14,635 nucleotides of DNA, taken from Scatosoma sp045588185 (GTDB taxonomy: Bacteria; Bacillota; Clostridia; Christensenellales; Borkfalkiaceae). The translations under genes and the position numbers were made by a program. The stretch's first letter is position 1, and the number at the start of each line of letters is the position of its first letter. Shown one piece after another: positions 12,453 to 14,635 of the stretch. Under the pieces are notes generated by a model. The model saw only the letters and a program-made list of their open reading frames with translations. It made no database searches and was not told the origin of the DNA. The stretch spans positions 1 to 14,635 of the forward strand of contig JAZNDR010000089.1 in NCBI GenBank assembly GCA_045588185.1, in the 5' to 3' direction.

Positions 12453-14273
12453 ATGAAGAAAACGAAGAAACTTTTATTGGCAGTGTTGTCTATTTTGACG
12501 GCAGGTTTTTGCACTCTTGGCATAGCGGGTTGTACCGACGATAGCGCAAGCGGTACGGACGGTAACGGCGAACTTACCGTTTGGACGATGGAAAGCGTGT
12601 ATGCAAAGGCACAAGAGCTTGGGTATACGGGTAGCTTGGAAGAATTTATCGCAAGTGTTTCGGGTATCGACGGCGAAAACGGTAAAGACGGCAAAGACGG
12701 CAAAGACGGTGTAGGCATAGAAGAAATCTACATAAACGCCGAAGGGCATTTGCTTGTTAAATTAACGGGGCAGAAAACGCATACCGACTTGGGTAAAGTG
12801 GTCGGTGAAGAACATAATTTTGGCGAATGGATAGCCTTTACCACGGGCGACACATATTGCGAAGAAAAAATGTTTTACCGCATTTGTGAAGACTGTAATA
12901 TTCTCGAATGGAAAAAAGGCGCGTATAACGACCATAATTTCGTTACGGTTACCACCGCCCCCACCTGCCAAGCGCAAGGGTACGATACCAACACCTGTTC
13001 TATTTGCGGAAAGATAGAGATAACTAATTATACCGCTATTGTTGGGCACGCTTGGAGTACGGAATATTCGTTTGATACTTCCTATCATTGGTACGATTGT
13101 ACTACCTGCGACGATTTCAAGGATAAAGCAGAGCACACCGTAGCGGACACAGGCGAATGTTCGGTATGCCATAATCTCGTTGGACCGACGGCAGGCGTTT
13201 TATACGAAGAATTATCGGATGGCACGGCGCAAGTGGTTATGTACGAGGGTACGGCAACAAGAGTACGCATTGCAGAAACCTATAACGGCGCGCCTGTTAC
13301 GAAAATTGCTAACGATGCTTTTGAAGATAGTAGCATTACAAGCATTGTTATCCCCGACAGTGTAACGAGTATTGGGGATTGGGCGTTCGAGGATTGCGAT
13401 AGTTTAACCAGTATCACGATACCCGACAGTGTAACGAGTATAGGGAATAGTGCGTTCTCTTTTTGCTATAGTTTAACCAGTATCACGATACCCGACAGTG
13501 TAACGAGTGTTGGGGGGGGTGCGTTCTCTTTTTGCTATAGTTTAACCAGTATCACGATAGGCGACGGCGTAACGAGTATTGGTGGTAGGGCGTTCTGGGG
13601 TTGCAGTAGTTTAACCAGTATCACGATACCCGACAGTGTAACGAGTATAGGGAATAGTGCGTTCTCTGGTTGCAGTAGTTTAACGAGTATCACGATACCC
13701 GACAGTGTAACGAGTATTGGGTATAGTGCGTTCGAGGGTTGCGATAGTTTAACCAGTATCACGATACCCGACAGTGTAACGAGTATTGGGTATAGTGCGT
13801 TCTCTTCTTGCGGTAGTTTACAATTTAACGAATACGGAAACGCAAAGTACTTGGGCAATGAAACAAATCCTTATCTTGCATTGATAACTGTAAAAAGTAC
13901 AAATTTTAGTAATTATACCATTCATAGCGACACAAAACTAATTGCGGATAGGGCGTTCTATGATTGCGATAGTTTAACCAGTATCACGATACCCGATAGC
14001 GTAACGAGTATTGGTGGTAGTGCGTTCTATGATTGCGATAGTTTAACCAGTGTAACGATAGGAAACAGCGTAACGAGTATTGGGTATGATGCGTTCTCTG
14101 ATTGCTATAATTTAACAAGTATCACCATACCTGACAGCGTAACGAGTATTGGGTTTGCGGCGTTCTCTAGGTGCAGTAGATTAACCATATATTGCGAGGC
14201 GGAAAGCCAGCCGAGCGGTTGGGTGTACGATTGGAATTGTTCTCGCCCTGTGGTTTGGGGATATGAAAATTAA
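12453..14273 (+). CDS. BspA-like leucine-rich-repeat surface lipoprotein
   Basis: This 606-residue protein is predicted to be lipid-anchored outside the cell. The signal peptide ends in a lipobox GIAGC (Cys27). Residues 40-110 hold a helical segment (VYAKAQELGYTGSLEEFIASVSG) and a short collagen-like GKDGKDGKDG. A Cys-rich region (about 125-245) has several CxxC pairs (CEDC, CSIC, CTTC, CSVC) spaced with HxW/HxF motifs, possibly metal-binding or disulfide-linked. From about 273 come TpLRR/LRR_5 repeats of 23 residues with consensus SLTSITIPDSVTSIGxSAFxGC: seven in a row, a 52-residue non-LRR insert (about 455-506), then three more and a C-terminal cap (TIYCEAESQPSGW). Such proteins mediate adhesion or ligand binding in oral and gut bacteria; the partner here is unknown. 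The start at 12453 has GGAGGG seven bases upstream; an in-frame TTG at 12438 is less likely. Confidence 0.93.
   Translation: MKKTKKLLLAVLSILTAGFCTLGIAGCTDDSASGTDGNGELTVWTMESVYAKAQELGYTGSLEEFIASVSGIDGENGKDGKDGKDGVGIEEIYINAEGHLLVKLTGQKTHTDLGKVVGEEHNFGEWIAFTTGDTYCEEKMFYRICEDCNILEWKKGAYNDHNFVTVTTAPTCQAQGYDTNTCSICGKIEITNYTAIVGHAWSTEYSFDTSYHWYDCTTCDDFKDKAEHTVADTGECSVCHNLVGPTAGVLYEELSDGTAQVVMYEGTATRVRIAETYNGAPVTKIANDAFEDSSITSIVIPDSVTSIGDWAFEDCDSLTSITIPDSVTSIGNSAFSFCYSLTSITIPDSVTSVGGGAFSFCYSLTSITIGDGVTSIGGRAFWGCSSLTSITIPDSVTSIGNSAFSGCSSLTSITIPDSVTSIGYSAFEGCDSLTSITIPDSVTSIGYSAFSSCGSLQFNEYGNAKYLGNETNPYLALITVKSTNFSNYTIHSDTKLIADRAFYDCDSLTSITIPDSVTSIGGSAFYDCDSLTSVTIGNSVTSIGYDAFSDCYNLTSITIPDSVTSIGFAAFSRCSRLTIYCEAESQPSGWVYDWNCSRPVVWGYEN
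13401..13814 (+). repeat. Six near-identical 69-bp tandem repeats encoding LRR units
   Basis: Units start at 13401, 13470, 13539, 13608, 13677 and 13746, each exactly 69 bases. They share the block AGTTTAACCAGTATCACGAT, apart from single changes, and CCCGACAGTGTAACGAGTAT. A more divergent seventh unit precedes them (13332-13400). Identity at silent positions points to recent duplication or homogenisation. Confidence 0.95.
13971..14177 (+). repeat. Three further 69-bp LRR repeat units
   Basis: Units start at 13971, 14040 and 14109. They match the first block but are slightly more diverged, and are separated from it by the non-LRR insert at 13815-13970. Confidence 0.92.
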
Positions 14274-14319
14274 GTGCGTTTTTTTGTTCGCCATAGCGAG
14301 TGACCGCTTACGCGGTGGA

Positions 14320-14441
14320 TAGCGCAAAACTGCGTTTTGCTTTAAGTAAGGCTATAACGCCCTTTGGGCGCGACTGCCGTCGGGGCGTAAAGGCTCTGCC
14401 TTTACAATCCGCAAGGAACTAAGTTCCTTGACCTCTAATCG
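14320..14441 (-). repeat. Hairpin-array repeat, right copy
   Basis: The inverted counterpart of 12090-12208, with hairpins GCAAAAC/GTTTTGC (14324-14340), CGCCC/GGGCG (14358-14370), CGAC/GTCG (14371-14382), GTAAAGGC/GCCTTTAC (14387-14405) and CAAGGAACT/AGTTCCTTG (14412-14430). It lies in the 3' untranslated part of the LRR message, before the terminator. An extra ACCGC/GCGGT hairpin (14303-14316) sits on its gene-proximal side and has no partner in the left copy. Confidence 0.9.
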
Positions 14442-14455
14442 GGGAAACGGAATAC

Positions 14456-14480
14456 AAAAACACCCTGCGGGGTGTTTTTT
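14456..14480 (+). terminator. Intrinsic terminator downstream of the LRR gene
   Basis: AAAAACACCC (14456-14465) pairs with GGGTGTTTTT (14470-14479) around TGCG and ends in a T-tract. The A-tract on the other side makes it usable on both strands. Confidence 0.85.
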
Positions 14481-14546
14481 GTGTTTGTTCGTGTATTTTA
14501 CAAAAAACTTCGTATTTTTGCTATTTTTTTTCGTTCATTGTATAGC

Positions 14547-14560
14547 TTTCTTGCAAGAAA
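14547..14560. promoter_or_regulatory. Operator-like 14-bp palindrome
   Basis: TTTCTTGCAAGAAA is a perfect palindrome ending two bases before the extended -10 at 14563. In this position a dimeric regulator bound to it would cover the -35/spacer region. No known operator is recognised with confidence. Confidence 0.5.
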
Positions 14561-14562
14561 TA

Positions 14563-14571
14563 TGGTATAAT
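14563..14571 (+). promoter_or_regulatory. Extended -10 promoter at the window edge
   Basis: TGG followed by TATAAT (14566-14571), without a good -35 box. Downstream, TACGG (14599-14603) can pair with CCGTA (14625-14629) around an inner GACG/CGTC stem. The gene it serves lies beyond the window. Short frames from ATGs at 14579 and 14584 end within 20 codons and are not called. Confidence 0.65.
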
Positions 14572-14635
14572 AGTTAAAATGAATGATTGCGGGCTTTTAT
14601 ACGGACGGGGTTCGTCTTAAAATACCGTAAACACC

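Noticed and set aside
13401..14177. Regularly spaced repeats resembling a CRISPR array
   Set aside because: The 69-base period is a multiple of three, is read in frame through a leucine-rich-repeat protein, and has no distinct spacers.
12090..14441. Insertion sequence bounded by terminal inverted repeats
   Set aside because: No transposase or recombinase is encoded between the repeats and no clear target duplication is seen; the repeat itself is a hairpin array.

Overview
The window reads as chromosomal DNA from an uncultured low-to-mid GC Firmicute, probably a gut-associated Clostridia lineage. This is inferred from Firmicute-type Shine-Dalgarno sites, consensus SigA promoters, many intrinsic terminators, a ruvX gene joined to a YrzB/DUF1292 domain, an rpsB-tsf operon, large ABC ATPase-permease fusions and BspA-like leucine-rich-repeat lipoproteins. 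Assignment below class is a guess. No phage, plasmid, transposase or CRISPR genes are visible.

Layout. The window opens on the 3' end of a 5S rRNA gene and its terminators. A GNAT acetyltransferase (-) and a 5'-nucleotidase-family lipoprotein (+) then diverge from back-to-back consensus promoters. Next come a 1009-residue ABC ATPase/FtsX-type permease (+), tRNA-Ala(GGC), and a cyclophilin-like lipoprotein (+) with eroded active-site motifs. Two minus-strand genes follow, a 77-residue conserved-type small protein and an unrecognised 304-residue protein, with a promoter lying inside the terminator hairpin between them. A tandem Myb/SANT-like HTH protein (+), an 84-residue YtxH-like membrane protein (-), and a ruvX-DUF1292 fusion (+) come next. 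The rpsB-tsf operon leads into the most unusual region: a secreted leucine-rich-repeat lipoprotein bracketed by two inverted copies of a hairpin-array repeat. The window ends in a promoter with an operator-like palindrome and a leader whose gene lies outside.

How it works together. Housekeeping translation genes (5S, tRNA-Ala, rpsB, tsf) alternate with envelope functions: three lipoproteins, a transporter and a small membrane protein. Most genes are monocistronic with their own promoter and terminator; rpsB-tsf is the only clear operon.

Most interesting signals. (1) The LRR lipoprotein mRNA begins with a compact structured leader (16-bp closing stem plus inner stems) followed by an 11-bp terminator hairpin immediately before the ribosome-binding site. 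A competing 11-bp antiterminator pairing can also be drawn. This looks like an attenuator or riboswitch of a class I do not recognise. (2) That gene is flanked by inverted, about 120-bp arrays of five short hairpins, and the two copies differ by compensatory base pairs. (3) ruvX and the DUF1292 gene are joined in one frame, yet the downstream Shine-Dalgarno site and ATG are retained. (4) The 3' ends of both stable RNA genes are re-copied in inverted orientation just downstream.
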